Positions 17,562 to 28,941 are shown, counted from the first letter of the stretch. The stretch: 64,000 nucleotides of DNA from Cyclobacteriaceae bacterium (GCA_026989535.1 JALSJD010000048.1:24702-88701); one strand, 5' to 3'. Notes: generated by a model not told the origin, from the letters alone. Made by a program: numbers and translations.

Positions 17562-17924
17562 ATGGTAGTAATTAATACAATAAGTCAATATCAAGAAGCT
17601 TTGAACAAAATTGATGTGCTGATGTCGAAAGTGGGTGACAACCTTTCTTATGATAATCCAGAATTTGTTATGTTAGATAGCCTTTCTAACCTAGTTGCTG
17701 ATTATGAGGATAAAAATATAAAAATAGAAACACCTTCTCTTACTGATGTTATTAAGCTCAGAATGTTTGAAATGGGATTAAAACAAACAGATCTTGCCGA
17801 TACTCTTCAGGTTCCAAAAGCAAGGGTAAGTGAATATCTCAGAGGTAAAAGAGATATCACTTTAGAGGTTGCTAGAAAACTTCATCACGAGCTTAAAATT
17901 GATGGTGATATTATATTACAATAG
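17562..17924 (+). CDS. higA: HigA-type antitoxin with helix-turn-helix
   Basis: 120 aa. The C-terminal half is an XRE-like helix-turn-helix (IKLRMFEMGLKQTDLADTLQVPKARVSEYLRGKRDITLEVARKLHHEL). The N-terminal half (TISQYQEALNKIDVLM) is the toxin-binding region of the COG5499 type. It neutralises HigB and should autoregulate the operon. It follows higB by two bases and precedes the nucleotidyltransferase by 18. Confidence 0.92.
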   Translation: MVVINTISQYQEALNKIDVLMSKVGDNLSYDNPEFVMLDSLSNLVADYEDKNIKIETPSLTDVIKLRMFEMGLKQTDLADTLQVPKARVSEYLRGKRDITLEVARKLHHELKIDGDIILQ

Positions 17925-17942
17925 CCTCACAAAACAATAAGT

Positions 17943-18548
17943 ATGAATAGTTTACATTATACACCAAATAATAATTTATTAAGGCTGGCTAAATTGAATG
18001 CTTTTGCTCAAAAAATGTATGATGCCAACCTTGACAACGATCATTTTAAAATGATGGATATAACTAATCAAGAAGTACAAGATTTTTTGCAGAGTTTATA
18101 TGATAATAAAGTTCAGTATATGCTTGTTGGTGGAGTGGCAACTGTTTTTCACGGACATATTCGTACTACTCAAGACTTGGATTTATGGGTAAAAGAAACA
18201 CCCGATAACAAAAAACGATTAATAAAGGCATTCCATCAAGTAGATGTTTCAGCAGCCGATCGTTATGAAAACGTTCCTATGATTCCTGGTTGGAGTACAG
18301 TTACTATTGGAGATAATGGCTTTGTTGCTGACCTTATGGGTTATATGAAGTTATTTAAAAAAGAGCATTTTGACGAGTGCTACAAAAGGGCTAGACACGG
18401 AGAATTTGATGGCATACCCATTACTGTTATAATGCTTAACGATTTAATTGAAGAGAAAGAGAAATCTGCTAGGCCAAAGGATTTAGAAGATGTTAAACAT
18501 CTTAAAATTATTCAAAAGAAAAACAAGAATAAAGGGCTATCTATGTAG
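17943..18548 (+). CDS. nucleotidyltransferase-fold protein (AbiEii/DUF6036-like)
   Basis: 201 aa. The minimal nucleotidyltransferase core is visible: LVGGVATVFHGHIRTTQDLDLWV (GG ... DxD) and a third acidic residue in FVADLMGYM. Such proteins include MNT/AbiEii-type toxins and antitoxins that transfer nucleotides to tRNA or to a partner toxin. It follows higBA closely on the same strand, so it is probably a third gene of the operon. Whether it works with HigBA or is a separate orphan module is not known. The C-terminal tail is lysine-rich. Confidence 0.8.
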   Translation: MNSLHYTPNNNLLRLAKLNAFAQKMYDANLDNDHFKMMDITNQEVQDFLQSLYDNKVQYMLVGGVATVFHGHIRTTQDLDLWVKETPDNKKRLIKAFHQVDVSAADRYENVPMIPGWSTVTIGDNGFVADLMGYMKLFKKEHFDECYKRARHGEFDGIPITVIMLNDLIEEKEKSARPKDLEDVKHLKIIQKKNKNKGLSM

Positions 18549-18608
18549 TCTCACAAAAAGATAAATTATTTCGTAACAATCCCTTACCACCTTGTATCGA
18601 AAAGGAAA

Positions 18609-20891
18609 ATGAAACTAAAAATCAACAAACAGGATGCCCTTGATTATCATGAGCAAGGCCAACCGGGTAAAATAGAAGTTGTTCCAACCAAATCAATGGA
18701 TTCGCAGTTGGATCTGGCCTTGGCATACTCGCCAGGCGTAGCCGAACCTTGCAACGAAATAGCCAAAAACAAAGAAGATGTGTATAAATACACGGCCAAG
18801 GGCAACTTGGTGGGCGTAATATCTAACGGTACAGCGGTACTTGGCTTAGGTAATATTGGCCCCGAAGCCTCCAAACCAGTAATGGAAGGCAAAGGTGTTT
18901 TGTTTAAAAAATTTGCAGGCATTGATGTATTCGATATTGAAGTTGACTCCACCGACCCCGATGAATTTATAAAAATTGTGAAAGCCTTAGAGCCAACATT
19001 TGGGGGCATAAATTTAGAAGATATTAAAGCCCCCGAAAGCTTTAAAATCGAAAAAGCCCTTAAAGAGCAAATGAATATTCCGGTAATGCATGACGACCAA
19101 CATGGAACCGCCATTATCTCTTCGGCTGCTCTTATTAATGCACTCGAAATTATAGGTAAAAAAATAGGCAAAGTTAAACTGGTGGTAAATGGTGCGGGCG
19201 CAGCGGCCATTTCGTGTACTAAGCTGTATAAAAGCCTTGGTGTAAAAGCCGAAAACATTGTTATGTGCGATAGCAAAGGGGTTATTAGGCAAGACCGAGA
19301 AGGGCTGGATGATTCTAAAAAAGAATTTGCCACTTCCAAAAACCTTCATACTTTATCAGATGCCGTTAAAAAAGCAGATGTTTTTATTGGTTTATCCATT
19401 GGCAATATTTTAACAGCCGAAAACCTTAAGTCGATGGCAAAAAAGCCTATCGTATTTGCATTGGCCAACCCAACACCCGAAATAAGCTACGAGCTAGCCA
19501 TTGCCACTCGAAAAGACGTGCTGATGGCTACAGGCAGATCCGATCACCCCAACCAAGTGAATAATGTGCTGGGGTTTCCCTATATTTTTAGAGGAGCCTT
19601 GGATGTTAGAGCCACCAAAATTAATGAAGCAATGAAATTGGCAGCCGTAAAAGCCATTGCTGAATTAACCAAAGAACCTGTACCCGAATTAGTGCTAAAA
19701 GCTTATGGAGACAGAACCATGAATTTTGGCCCTAACTATTTAATTCCCAAACCATTAGACCCTCGCCTAATTTATACTATTTCGCCTGCGGTTGCCAAAG
19801 CTGCGATGGAATCGGGGGTTGCCAAAAAAGAAATAACCGACTGGAATCAATATGAGAATGAGCTCAAAAGCAGAGTTGGAGCTGATCAAAAAATTGTATC
19901 CAACGTAATTGCAAGAGCTAAGCAAAAGCCCAAAAGAGTGGTTTTTGCAGAAGCCGACCATTACAAAATTTTAAAAGCAGCAGAAATCACCTGTTCTGAA
20001 GGCATCTCGATACCTATACTTTTGGGTAATAAAGAAAAAATTGAAGGATTGATAAATCAATACCAAATGAATTTATCAGAAGCCACCATTATTGACCCAA
20101 TGGATGCAGCAACCAAAGATACCATTAAACGGTATGCTGATATTTTTTATAAACTACGAAAACGAAAAGGGGTAACCAATAAGGAGTGCCAAAAATTAAT
20201 GCAAAACCGTAATCATTTTGGTCCTATGATGGTAGAGCAAGGCGAAGCCGATGCCTTTATTTCTGGTCTTACCAAAGATTACGCTCAATCGGTAAAACCC
20301 TCATTACAAATAATTGGCAAAGCCAAAGGTGTTAATAAAGTAACAGGTATGTTTATTATTTCGAGTAAAAAAGGAGATTTCTTTTTTGCAGACACCACCA
20401 TTCAGCTAAATCCAACAGCCGAAGAAATGGTAGAAATCATTGACCTTACTTCTCAAGCGGTAAAAATATTTACCAATAAACCTCCTCGCGTGGCCGTATT
20501 GTCGTATTCAAACTTTGGGTCTTCAAGTGGCGAAGTGCCTCTAAAAGCTAGAAAAGCAGTAAAATTAGCCAAAGAAAAATTTCCTAACCTGGTTATTGAT
20601 GGCGAGATACAAGCCAATATAGCGTTAAACCCAAGCATTCAGCAAGAGGTGTATCCATTTAGCGAAATTGCCGAAGAAGGCGCAAACACATTAATTTTTC
20701 CTGATTTAGCCTCTGGCAATATTGCGTATAAATTATTAATGGAGCTCGGTGGAGCAAGTGCCATAGGGCCTATTTTATTAGGCATGAAAAAACCTGTACA
20801 TATTTTACAAATTGGTACTTCGGTAAAAGAAATAGTTAATATGACAGCCGTTGCAGTGCTTCATGCCCAACTCTTGAATAAAGAAAAATGA
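18609..20891 (+). CDS. maeB: NADP-dependent malic enzyme with phosphotransacetylase-like domain
   Basis: 760 aa, the length of MaeB-type fusions. The malic enzyme part (residues 1-~400) decarboxylates malate to pyruvate: [30 protein letters not shown], and the nucleotide-binding loop [15 protein letters not shown]. The C-terminal part (~430-760) resembles phosphate acetyltransferase ([35 protein letters not shown]) and in known homologues is regulatory, binding acetyl-CoA. It overlaps ruvA by four bases (ATGA), and maeB-ruvA-sprA is a familiar Bacteroidota order. Confidence 0.95.
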   Translation: MKLKINKQDALDYHEQGQPGKIEVVPTKSMDSQLDLALAYSPGVAEPCNEIAKNKEDVYKYTAKGNLVGVISNGTAVLGLGNIGPEASKPVMEGKGVLFKKFAGIDVFDIEVDSTDPDEFIKIVKALEPTFGGINLEDIKAPESFKIEKALKEQMNIPVMHDDQHGTAIISSAALINALEIIGKKIGKVKLVVNGAGAAAISCTKLYKSLGVKAENIVMCDSKGVIRQDREGLDDSKKEFATSKNLHTLSDAVKKADVFIGLSIGNILTAENLKSMAKKPIVFALANPTPEISYELAIATRKDVLMATGRSDHPNQVNNVLGFPYIFRGALDVRATKINEAMKLAAVKAIAELTKEPVPELVLKAYGDRTMNFGPNYLIPKPLDPRLIYTISPAVAKAAMESGVAKKEITDWNQYENELKSRVGADQKIVSNVIARAKQKPKRVVFAEADHYKILKAAEITCSEGISIPILLGNKEKIEGLINQYQMNLSEATIIDPMDAATKDTIKRYADIFYKLRKRKGVTNKECQKLMQNRNHFGPMMVEQGEADAFISGLTKDYAQSVKPSLQIIGKAKGVNKVTGMFIISSKKGDFFFADTTIQLNPTAEEMVEIIDLTSQAVKIFTNKPPRVAVLSYSNFGSSSGEVPLKARKAVKLAKEKFPNLVIDGEIQANIALNPSIQQEVYPFSEIAEEGANTLIFPDLASGNIAYKLLMELGGASAIGPILLGMKKPVHILQIGTSVKEIVNMTAVAVLHAQLLNKEK

Positions 20892-21481
20892 TTGCTTACG
20901 TTAAAGGAAAACTTGCACATAAAGATCCAGCTCATGTAATAATTGATGCCAATGGCATTGGGTATTATATCCATATTTCGCTTAATACATTTGCTCAAAT
21001 TAAAGACCAGGAAGCCTGCCAGTTGCATACGTATATGCATGTAAGAGAGGACGCCCAAACACTTTACGGGTTTAGTGGTCATGCTGAAAAAAAACTATTT
21101 ATGCACTTAATTTCTGTTTCTGGTATTGGCCCCTCCACAGGGCTGGTAATGCTTTCGTCTTTATCTTCAGAAGAAATCACTTCCGCCATTATAAATGAAG
21201 AAGTAAGTGTGATCCAGAGTGTAAAAGGAATAGGGAGTAAAACTGCCCAAAGAGCTATTTTAGAACTTAAAGACAAACTACGAAAAGAAGGGTTTGAGCC
21301 TGCAGATGATAAACTTTTAGCGGGTTCAAACAATACCTTAAAGCAAGAAGCGTTATCTGCATTACTAACCTTGGGTATTAATAAAAATATTGCCCAAAAA
21401 AGTATTGAAACTATTCTTAAAAAGAGCGATAATTCCATTAATTTGGAAACTTTAATTAAGAAAGCACTTCAAAACGCATAA
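20888..21481 (+). CDS. ruvA: Holliday junction DNA helicase subunit RuvA
   Basis: 197 aa, normal length. It has the N-terminal OB fold ([31 protein letters not shown]), two helix-hairpin-helix motifs ([18 protein letters not shown] and [24 protein letters not shown]), and a C-terminal domain for RuvB contact ([20 protein letters not shown]). RuvA tetramers hold four-way junctions for branch migration by RuvB. It is coupled to maeB by a 4-base overlap and followed 15 bases later by sprA. Confidence 0.96.
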   Translation: MIAYVKGKLAHKDPAHVIIDANGIGYYIHISLNTFAQIKDQEACQLHTYMHVREDAQTLYGFSGHAEKKLFMHLISVSGIGPSTGLVMLSSLSSEEITSAIINEEVSVIQSVKGIGSKTAQRAILELKDKLRKEGFEPADDKLLAGSNNTLKQEALSALLTLGINKNIAQKSIETILKKSDNSINLETLIKKALQNA

Positions 21482-21496
21482 GCAACCTAAAGCTTA

Positions 21497-24400
21497 GTGA
21501 TACAATACAATCATAACATATGTTTGATAAGGAGAGGATTGTTTGTTTTTCTCATACTATTTTTTGGCACAAATGCGAATGCTGCATTTCAACAGCCTTC
21601 TGATAGTACAACTGTAAAACAGGATACGATACCCACGAGCCAAGATAATCAGTATCAAAAATATATTCCTTCTACAAGGCCTTCTTTTAGTTCGCCCGAT
21701 AGACTCGGGGACCCTTTTAGTAATAAAACGGGGTATTCCCCCTTATTATTTGGCAACCCATCCAATTTAGAACTTCAATATGAAATAGATACCTCCTTTA
21801 ATTATACTATTTCTGAACGAATGGGAGCCATTTACTATCGACCTATTTCGTCTATTTCTTTTTCAGAGTATGATCGATACCAAACTGAAATAATGCTAAA
21901 ATCCTATTGGAAAGGAAGGGGCGAAGAAGCAGACGGAGAAACCGCACTTACGGGAAGGCGACTCATCCCTAAAATTTACATAAGCCCAGTATTTGACCGG
22001 GTTTTTGGTGGTAGTTATGTAGAAATAAACCCACGAGGATTAGTAAACCTCGATTTTGGCGGCAAGTTCCAACGGATTGATAACCCAAGTTTGCCATTGA
22101 GGCAACAAAGAAATGGAGGATTTGAATTTGACCAACAAATAAGCATGAACGTGACAGGTAAAATTGGCGAAAAACTAAGAGTTACCGCCAATTTTGATAA
22201 TAATAATTCGTTCGATTTTCAAAATAACTTAAAAGTAGAGTTTACAGGCTTTGACGAAGACATTATTAAAAAATTAGAAATTGGCAATGTAAGTATGCCC
22301 ATTAGCAACAGCCTTATTTCTGGCGCACAAAATCTTTTTGGTGTAAAAACGCAACTTCAGTTTGGCAAACTATTTATAACAGGAGTGGCCTCTACCCAGC
22401 GTGGTAAACAAGATCAAGTTACCGTTGATGCCGGAGGTGTTCAGTCGCGAGAATTCAATATTAAAGCCTCTGGTTATGACGAACAAAGGCACTTTTTTCT
22501 TGGGCACTTTTTTAGAGACCACTACGAAGAATGGCTTCAAAACATACCCCGAGTTACTTCTGGTGTTCAGATTAACCGTGTTGAAGTGTACATTATTAAC
22601 ATAAACAATAACACTGAATTTCAACGCAACATAGCTGCCTTTATGGATTTAGGGGAAGGCAGAGTGATTTACCAAAAAAACCAAGGAATAATTAGCGATT
22701 CCGGAAAAGGAGATGTGCCAAACGATAATAGTGCCAACAACTTATTTGAGCAATTACGTGGGCTTAATAGAAACGTAGATGCCATCGATCAAGTGTTAGA
22801 GTCATCTCCTTTTGATATGGTTCAGGCGACACATTATAACAAATTACAGGCCCGTAAGCTAAACGAGCGAGAGTTTTACATAAACGAGCAGTTAGGTTAT
22901 ATATCGCTAACCAGTAAGCTTAATAACGACCAAATGTTGGCTGTTGCTTACGAATATACCTATAATGGCATTCGTAAACAAGTTGGGGAACTTACCGAAG
23001 ATTATGCCTCATTGCCAGAAAATGAGGTTATTTATTTAAAAATGTTAAAACCCAACAAAATTGCTCCATTAGATAATTTTGGCAAAAGAATCCCCACTTG
23101 GGATTTGATGATGAAAAACATCTATTCTTTGGGCGGAAGCCAAGTGAGTAAAGAAGGGTTTCAACTAAGAATTTTATACCGTGATGATAAAACAGGTACC
23201 GAAAAGCCAAGTATAAACGAAGGAGTAAACACAACAGATGTTCCGCTTATTGAGCTATTAGGCCTCGATCAGTTAAATCAAGCTGGAGACCCTCAAAAAG
23301 ATGGAAATTTCGATTTTATCGAAAATATTACCATCAACACCCTGTCTGGTCAAATTGTTTTTCCTGTAGTAGAACCATTCGGGGATTATTTATCGAGCAG
23401 GTTCGAGCCTTTTGAGTTTGAGCTCAAGCAACGATATGTGTACGACACATTATACGGCACCACCAAAGCAGATGCAGAGCAAGACACTAATAAAGATAAG
23501 TTTTTTTTACAAGGCGCTTACAAAGCGGGTTCTTCGAGCGAAATACTTTTAAATGGTATAAAAATCTCCAAAGGCTCTGTAGAAGTTTCTGCTGGTGGTA
23601 TTCCTTTGGTAGAAGGGGTTGATTTTACGGTAGATTATAATTTTGGCAAAGTTCAGATATTAAATGAAAGCATTATAAATTCCGGAAAAGCCTTAAAAGT
23701 TACCTATGAAAAAGCAGACATTTTTAATTTTCAATCGCGTACCTTACTCGGTGCCCGAGCCGATTATCGATTAAGTGATGACATAACCTTTGGTGCCACT
23801 CTTTTACACCATTTTGAGCGGCCATTAAGATCGAGGCCAACCATTGGAGAAGAACCTCCTAAAAATACCAAGTATGGGTTTGATCTAAATTTTAAAAAAG
23901 AGTCAATTCTAGTTACCAAATTAGTGGATGCTATTCCTCTTATTCAAACCAAAGAAAGGTCTATTATAACTGCCAATGGAGAGTTTGCGCAATTAATACC
24001 GGGCACTTCTAACCTGGTGAATGGAGAAGGCACATCGTATATAGATGATTTTGAAAATACCGCTACCCCGTATAGCATGAGTAATTGGATTCGTTGGAAA
24101 CACGCATCAACTCCTAAAACAGAAGATAACCGGTTCGACCCCAGTGCAGGTGCTCAAGATGATATTACGGCTATGTATAAGCGGGCAAAGTTATCGTGGT
24201 ACACCATCGATAATGTTTTTTATAGAACAGGAGGACGCTCTAAACCTCAAAATATAACCGATGAAGACATTGCCAACCATTTTGTAAGACCTATTTCTCC
24301 CCAAGAGCTGTTTCCACAAAGAGATAGAGAAGTAATAAACACTAATTTTCCTACGTTTGATATTGCGTACTTCCCCTCCGAAAAAGGGATTTATAATTTA

Positions 24401-27400
24401 AATCCGGATGTAACTAATAATGGCCTTTTAAGAAATCCGGAAAGGAATTGGGGAGGAATAACTGCCGCAGTAACTACCGAGGTGGATTTTGACAAAGCAA
24501 ATATTGCTTATATCGAGTTTTGGCTGATGGATCCTTTTCTGCAAAGTAGCAGTGGCCTAAATGTAGTGCAAGATGGCATCATCAACCAACCCAATGTAAC
24601 GGGTGGCCAAATGTATTTTAACCTAGGTAATGTATCTGAAGATATTATACGCGACCGTAAAATGGCTTTTGAAAACGGGCTGCCTGCTAATGGTGATAAA
24701 ACAACCGCTACTATTACCGAAAACAACTGGGGCTTTGTTACCAATGCACAATATATTAATAATGCCTTCGATAACGAACCAACCGCTAGGCTAAACCAAG
24801 ACGTTGGGCTGGATGGAATGAATAATGACGAAGAGCTTATAAAATTTCAAAACGAACTAAGCCAACTACCTCCAACCTTAAACTCTGATATAGTTGATAA
24901 GTTTAGGGCGGATCCTTCGAGTGATGATTTTGAATATTTTTTAAGTGAAAAACTGGATCAGGAAAATGCGAAAGTATTGCAACGCTATAAAAATTTTAAT
25001 GGAGTTGATCAAAACTCCCCTGATTTATCAAGCAATACCCTGCCCTATTCTCCTTCGGGCAATACCATACCAGATAACGAAGATTTAAATAATGACCACA
25101 GTATAGGCAACTTAGAAGAATATTATGAATACAAAGTTGACCTAAAACCCGGGCAGCTAAAAGTGGGCGAAGGTTATATTATGGATAAAGTAACGGATAC
25201 CCGCACGGGAGACGAAGTTAATTGGTACTTATTTAGAATTCCAATATCGCAACCGGATAAGGCAGTTGGCAATATCTCGGGGTTTAAATCAATACGATAT
25301 ATACGTATGTATTTAACAGGGTGGTCGCAACCTGTAGTGCTAAGAACCGCTAATTTTAGATTTGTTGGAAGCCAGTGGCGAAGGTTTACAGGCAATCTGG
25401 AAAGCAAAAGGTTTGATGAAATTCCTGAAAGTCAGGATTCGAAACTAACTATATCGGTTGTTAATATTGAAGAAAACAGCCAAGGAGGAGAAACCGGGAT
25501 TCCTTATGTGTTGCCGCCTGGCATACGCAGAGACAGAGACAATACCTCTGTAATTGAAAGAAGCCTCAACGAACAATCGATACAGCTTTGTGTAGAAGAT
25601 TTACCAGATAAAAATGCACAAGCTGCATTTAAAAATGTGGATATGAACTTGGTAAATTATGGGCGAATTAAAATGTTTTTACATGCACAAAGTCAAACAG
25701 CTCAAGATGACGAACTTACTGGCTTTTTTAGGTTTGGCTCAGGTTTCGATAATTATTACGAAATAGAAGTGCCTCTAAAAATTACCCAGCCAGGCACCAA
25801 CGATGCCACCGAAATATGGCCACTAGAAAACGAAATTAATGTACCATTTCCTGAGCTTTACAAGCTTAAAGCCAGTAGAAATGCAAATGGCGTGGGTCTT
25901 GAGTTACCATTTTCTGATACTTTTAACCAATATACCCTTACCATTGTTGGTAACCCAAAACTTAGTGTGGTAACCAACATTATGATTGGTATTAGAAACC
26001 CCGAAAGCCCAGATCAGCTGCCAAAAACCGCTTGTATTTGGGCAAATGAGTTACGTGTAACCGATTTTAACAGGCAAGCTGGTTGGGCAGGCAAGGCCAA
26101 TGTTAACTTAAAACTGGCTGATTTTGCCACCATTAGTGCTTCAACCCGGTACACCAGCTTTGGGTTTGGGGGTGTTCAGTCAAAAATATCAGACCGAACC
26201 CAAGAAACCAGTTTCGATTACGATGTGTCGGGTAATGTAAACCTTGATAAATTTTTGCCCTCAAAAATGGGCATTAAAATACCTGTTTTTGCCAGTTACG
26301 AAAACAAAACAATTACTCCTTTTTTCGACCCACTTGATTCCGATATTCCCTTGGAAAGCAGCCTCGAAGGCAAAGGTGATATTGAGGCTCAGGCAGAATA
26401 TAGGAATGCGGTTATAGATCAAACCGAAAGGCGAAGTTTGAATTTATCGAATATGCGCAAAGAAAAAACCAATCCTGATAAAAAAGACAGGATTTATAAT
26501 ATAGAAAACTTCAGTCTTTCATTGGCCTACAGCGATAGAACCCAGACTAACGCCAGCATTCAATCATACCAACTTAGAAAATATTCGGGAGCTATAAACT
26601 ATAATTTTAGCCCTCAACCCATGGTTTTTGAGCCTTTTAAAAACGCTGAAAAAATGAAATCGGATTGGTTAAAACTAATCAAAGACCTTAATTTTAATTT
26701 TGCGCCTTCTAATATTACCTTACGTGGAGAGTTAGACAGAAGCTACCTAAAAACACAATACAGAAATAAGGATTTAACGATTGATGGAGTGGAGGCCAAT
26801 TATGAAAAGATTTTTACTTTTAATAGAATTTATGGGGTGAAATGGAATTTTACCAAAGCCTTATCATTCGATTATTCTGCTATGGTTCGCTCCATTATTG
26901 ATGAGCCTGAAGGTGAAATAACCGAACAAGCCAAGGAGGTTATTGTAACTAACCTGCAAGGGTTTGGGCGGATGAAAAGTTTTGATCAAAAAATAGGCGT
27001 TAACCTCAAACTACCGTTAGATAAATTGCCTATTATCGATTGGATAAATGCAGATGTTCGGTATTCAACCGATTATAGGTGGACGTCTGCAGCCTTAAAT
27101 CAGATAGATACCTTAGGAAATAGAATTGAAAACGCACGAACAATATCAACCACAGGCAAATTTGATTTAGTAAAATTATATAATAAAGTTCCCTATCTTA
27201 AAAAAATTAACTCACCCAGTAGAAGGCGGTCGAGTAGGTCGAAAACACAAGCAGCTGATACCCTTAAAAAATCTGAATCAAAAGCTGGGAAAGCCTTTTT
27301 AAGGGCATTAATGATGGTGCGCTCCATTAATGCAACCTATAGTATTAAAGACGGAACCACTTTATCCGGCTTTAAAAAGAGCCCCTATTTATTTGGTATG

Positions 27401-28675
27401 GATACCGCTTGGGCTGCCCCAGGCTGGGATTTTATTTTAGGAAACCAAGACCCCTCCATTAGAACGAGGGCTGCCGAAAATGGCTGGCTGGTAAATAATG
27501 CGTTACTAAACGACCCATTTAAACAGTATCAAACCATTGACTTAAACATAAAGGCAACCATTGAGCCATTTAAAGATTTTAAAATTCAAATTGATATAAA
27601 GAAAAATAAAACGGCACAATATCAAGAGATTTTTAGAATTGACTCCCTCGGACAAAATTATGAATCTTTCGCTCCCTCCAGAACAGGTAGTTATAGCATC
27701 ACATTTTTAGCCATCAAAACTTCATTTTTAGACAATCGTACAGATAACGAATCCATTATATTTGAACAATTTATTGAAAACAGAAATGTCATTAGCAGTA
27801 GGCTTAATCAACTTACTGGAGATACGCTATATACAGTTAATAATCAAGATGTGCTGATTCCTGCTTTTATTGCAGCCTATGGTGGCCAAAATGCAGCCAC
27901 AACCGAGTTAACTTCATTTCCAAAAATTCCATTGCCCAATTGGCGGTTAGATTATTCTGGCTTAGGGAAAATAGCGAGTTTACGAAAAAAATTCTCTTCC
28001 ATTACCATTTCACATGCCTATATTTCATCTTTTAGTGTAGCTAATTATGCCAATTCTTTATTTTATAATAATGCCAATGACCTTACACTAACAAACAACA
28101 TCGAAAATCAAAAACCAGCTACAGTTGTTAACGACCAAGGAACATTGGTGCCCACATTCGTGTTTAATCAGGTGTTAATTACCGAGCGTTTTGCACCACT
28201 TATTAAAATAGCCATTAGAACCAGAACAAGGCTTAATGCCTCCATAGAGTATAAAACTGAAAGAAGCATTGCCTTAAACATTGCTAATACTCAAATTACC
28301 GAAATTCAAGGGAAAGACTTTGTCATTTCATTAGGGTTTACAAAGGCCAATGTAAAATTGCCATTTAAAATTCAGGGTAGAACTACCACCCTAAAAAACG
28401 ACCTTGACTTTAGAATGGATTTTACCCTAAAAGACACCAAAACCGTACAACGAAAATACAATGATGGGTTAACAAGTGAAGAGAAACCCACAAGTGAAAT
28501 AACTGGTGGCAATATTAATTTTCAGCTAAGGCCTAACGTAGGGTATTCATTAAACAACAGGCTAACCTTACAGTTTTATTACGAACAAAACATTAATGAA
28601 CCTCGTATATCAAACTCTTTTAAACGAAGCACAAACTCTTTTGGTGTTCAGGTTAGGTTTAGCTTAGCGCAATAA
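21497..28675 (+). CDS. sprA: SprA, outer membrane translocon of the type IX secretion system
   Basis: 2392 aa, close to characterised SprA. In Bacteroidota SprA (Sov) is a giant 36-strand beta-barrel through which T9SS cargo and gliding adhesins pass. Visible here are a signal segment (LFVFLILFFGTNANAA), a Pro/Ser-rich start, the domain RLIPKIYISPVFDRVFGG and GGKFQRIDNPSLP near residue 170, long repeats of alternating beta strands, and the aromatic C-terminal strand FGVQVRFSLAQ. The track start is a GTG (21497); a TTG at 21524 (MIRRGLFVF) is an alternative, and no ATG is available. It sits directly behind ruvA. It implies that the cell secretes proteins by T9SS and may glide. Confidence 0.96.
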   Translation: MIQYNHNICLIRRGLFVFLILFFGTNANAAFQQPSDSTTVKQDTIPTSQDNQYQKYIPSTRPSFSSPDRLGDPFSNKTGYSPLLFGNPSNLELQYEIDTSFNYTISERMGAIYYRPISSISFSEYDRYQTEIMLKSYWKGRGEEADGETALTGRRLIPKIYISPVFDRVFGGSYVEINPRGLVNLDFGGKFQRIDNPSLPLRQQRNGGFEFDQQISMNVTGKIGEKLRVTANFDNNNSFDFQNNLKVEFTGFDEDIIKKLEIGNVSMPISNSLISGAQNLFGVKTQLQFGKLFITGVASTQRGKQDQVTVDAGGVQSREFNIKASGYDEQRHFFLGHFFRDHYEEWLQNIPRVTSGVQINRVEVYIININNNTEFQRNIAAFMDLGEGRVIYQKNQGIISDSGKGDVPNDNSANNLFEQLRGLNRNVDAIDQVLESSPFDMVQATHYNKLQARKLNEREFYINEQLGYISLTSKLNNDQMLAVAYEYTYNGIRKQVGELTEDYASLPENEVIYLKMLKPNKIAPLDNFGKRIPTWDLMMKNIYSLGGSQVSKEGFQLRILYRDDKTGTEKPSINEGVNTTDVPLIELLGLDQLNQAGDPQKDGNFDFIENITINTLSGQIVFPVVEPFGDYLSSRFEPFEFELKQRYVYDTLYGTTKADAEQDTNKDKFFLQGAYKAGSSSEILLNGIKISKGSVEVSAGGIPLVEGVDFTVDYNFGKVQILNESIINSGKALKVTYEKADIFNFQSRTLLGARADYRLSDDITFGATLLHHFERPLRSRPTIGEEPPKNTKYGFDLNFKKESILVTKLVDAIPLIQTKERSIITANGEFAQLIPGTSNLVNGEGTSYIDDFENTATPYSMSNWIRWKHASTPKTEDNRFDPSAGAQDDITAMYKRAKLSWYTIDNVFYRTGGRSKPQNITDEDIANHFVRPISPQELFPQRDREVINTNFPTFDIAYFPSEKGIYNLNPDVTNNGLLRNPERNWGGITAAVTTEVDFDKANIAYIEFWLMDPFLQSSSGLNVVQDGIINQPNVTGGQMYFNLGNVSEDIIRDRKMAFENGLPANGDKTTATITENNWGFVTNAQYINNAFDNEPTARLNQDVGLDGMNNDEELIKFQNELSQLPPTLNSDIVDKFRADPSSDDFEYFLSEKLDQENAKVLQRYKNFNGVDQNSPDLSSNTLPYSPSGNTIPDNEDLNNDHSIGNLEEYYEYKVDLKPGQLKVGEGYIMDKVTDTRTGDEVNWYLFRIPISQPDKAVGNISGFKSIRYIRMYLTGWSQPVVLRTANFRFVGSQWRRFTGNLESKRFDEIPESQDSKLTISVVNIEENSQGGETGIPYVLPPGIRRDRDNTSVIERSLNEQSIQLCVEDLPDKNAQAAFKNVDMNLVNYGRIKMFLHAQSQTAQDDELTGFFRFGSGFDNYYEIEVPLKITQPGTNDATEIWPLENEINVPFPELYKLKASRNANGVGLELPFSDTFNQYTLTIVGNPKLSVVTNIMIGIRNPESPDQLPKTACIWANELRVTDFNRQAGWAGKANVNLKLADFATISASTRYTSFGFGGVQSKISDRTQETSFDYDVSGNVNLDKFLPSKMGIKIPVFASYENKTITPFFDPLDSDIPLESSLEGKGDIEAQAEYRNAVIDQTERRSLNLSNMRKEKTNPDKKDRIYNIENFSLSLAYSDRTQTNASIQSYQLRKYSGAINYNFSPQPMVFEPFKNAEKMKSDWLKLIKDLNFNFAPSNITLRGELDRSYLKTQYRNKDLTIDGVEANYEKIFTFNRIYGVKWNFTKALSFDYSAMVRSIIDEPEGEITEQAKEVIVTNLQGFGRMKSFDQKIGVNLKLPLDKLPIIDWINADVRYSTDYRWTSAALNQIDTLGNRIENARTISTTGKFDLVKLYNKVPYLKKINSPSRRRSSRSKTQAADTLKKSESKAGKAFLRALMMVRSINATYSIKDGTTLSGFKKSPYLFGMDTAWAAPGWDFILGNQDPSIRTRAAENGWLVNNALLNDPFKQYQTIDLNIKATIEPFKDFKIQIDIKKNKTAQYQEIFRIDSLGQNYESFAPSRTGSYSITFLAIKTSFLDNRTDNESIIFEQFIENRNVISSRLNQLTGDTLYTVNNQDVLIPAFIAAYGGQNAATTELTSFPKIPLPNWRLDYSGLGKIASLRKKFSSITISHAYISSFSVANYANSLFYNNANDLTLTNNIENQKPATVVNDQGTLVPTFVFNQVLITERFAPLIKIAIRTRTRLNASIEYKTERSIALNIANTQITEIQGKDFVISLGFTKANVKLPFKIQGRTTTLKNDLDFRMDFTLKDTKTVQRKYNDGLTSEEKPTSEITGGNINFQLRPNVGYSLNNRLTLQFYYEQNINEPRISNSFKRSTNSFGVQVRFSLAQ

Positions 28676-28847
28676 ATTATAACCTGTTTATAGAGAAGAG
28701 GAGCTACTAAAAAGCTATAAACTTTGCTAAACAACGTTTATAGAGGCTATGCAACTGTTTTAGTATTTGCAACTGTTCAACCCGAAACATGCAATAGCAA
28801 CCCTATCGCATCACCCGAGTTCAAGTGTATTAAATTTTAAAAACTTG

Positions 28848-28920
28848 GGCTCGGTAGAACCCATAGATTACCGAGCCTTACCTGCCCTCCGTACAACTTT
28901 GGGAGGCGGGCGCTCGGTAA
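28848..28920. repeat. nested ACCGAG/CTCGGT hairpins (long form)
   Basis: GGCTCGGTA (28848-28856) pairs with TACCGAGCC (28869-28877). Alternatively TTACCGAGC (28868-28876) pairs with GCTCGGTAA (28912-28920) around an inner stem CTGCCCTCC/GGGAGGCGGG. The two outer pairings are mutually exclusive. The second is the expanded form of the hairpin at 8593-8617. Confidence 0.6.
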
Positions 28921-28941
28921 AAACGTTGGTCTCAAGCCTTA

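Noticed and set aside
18647-19339. 230-aa antisense ORF over maeB
   Set aside because: Long, but a mirror of the maeB coding frame; the composition is Ser/Ile-rich, as expected for a shadow.
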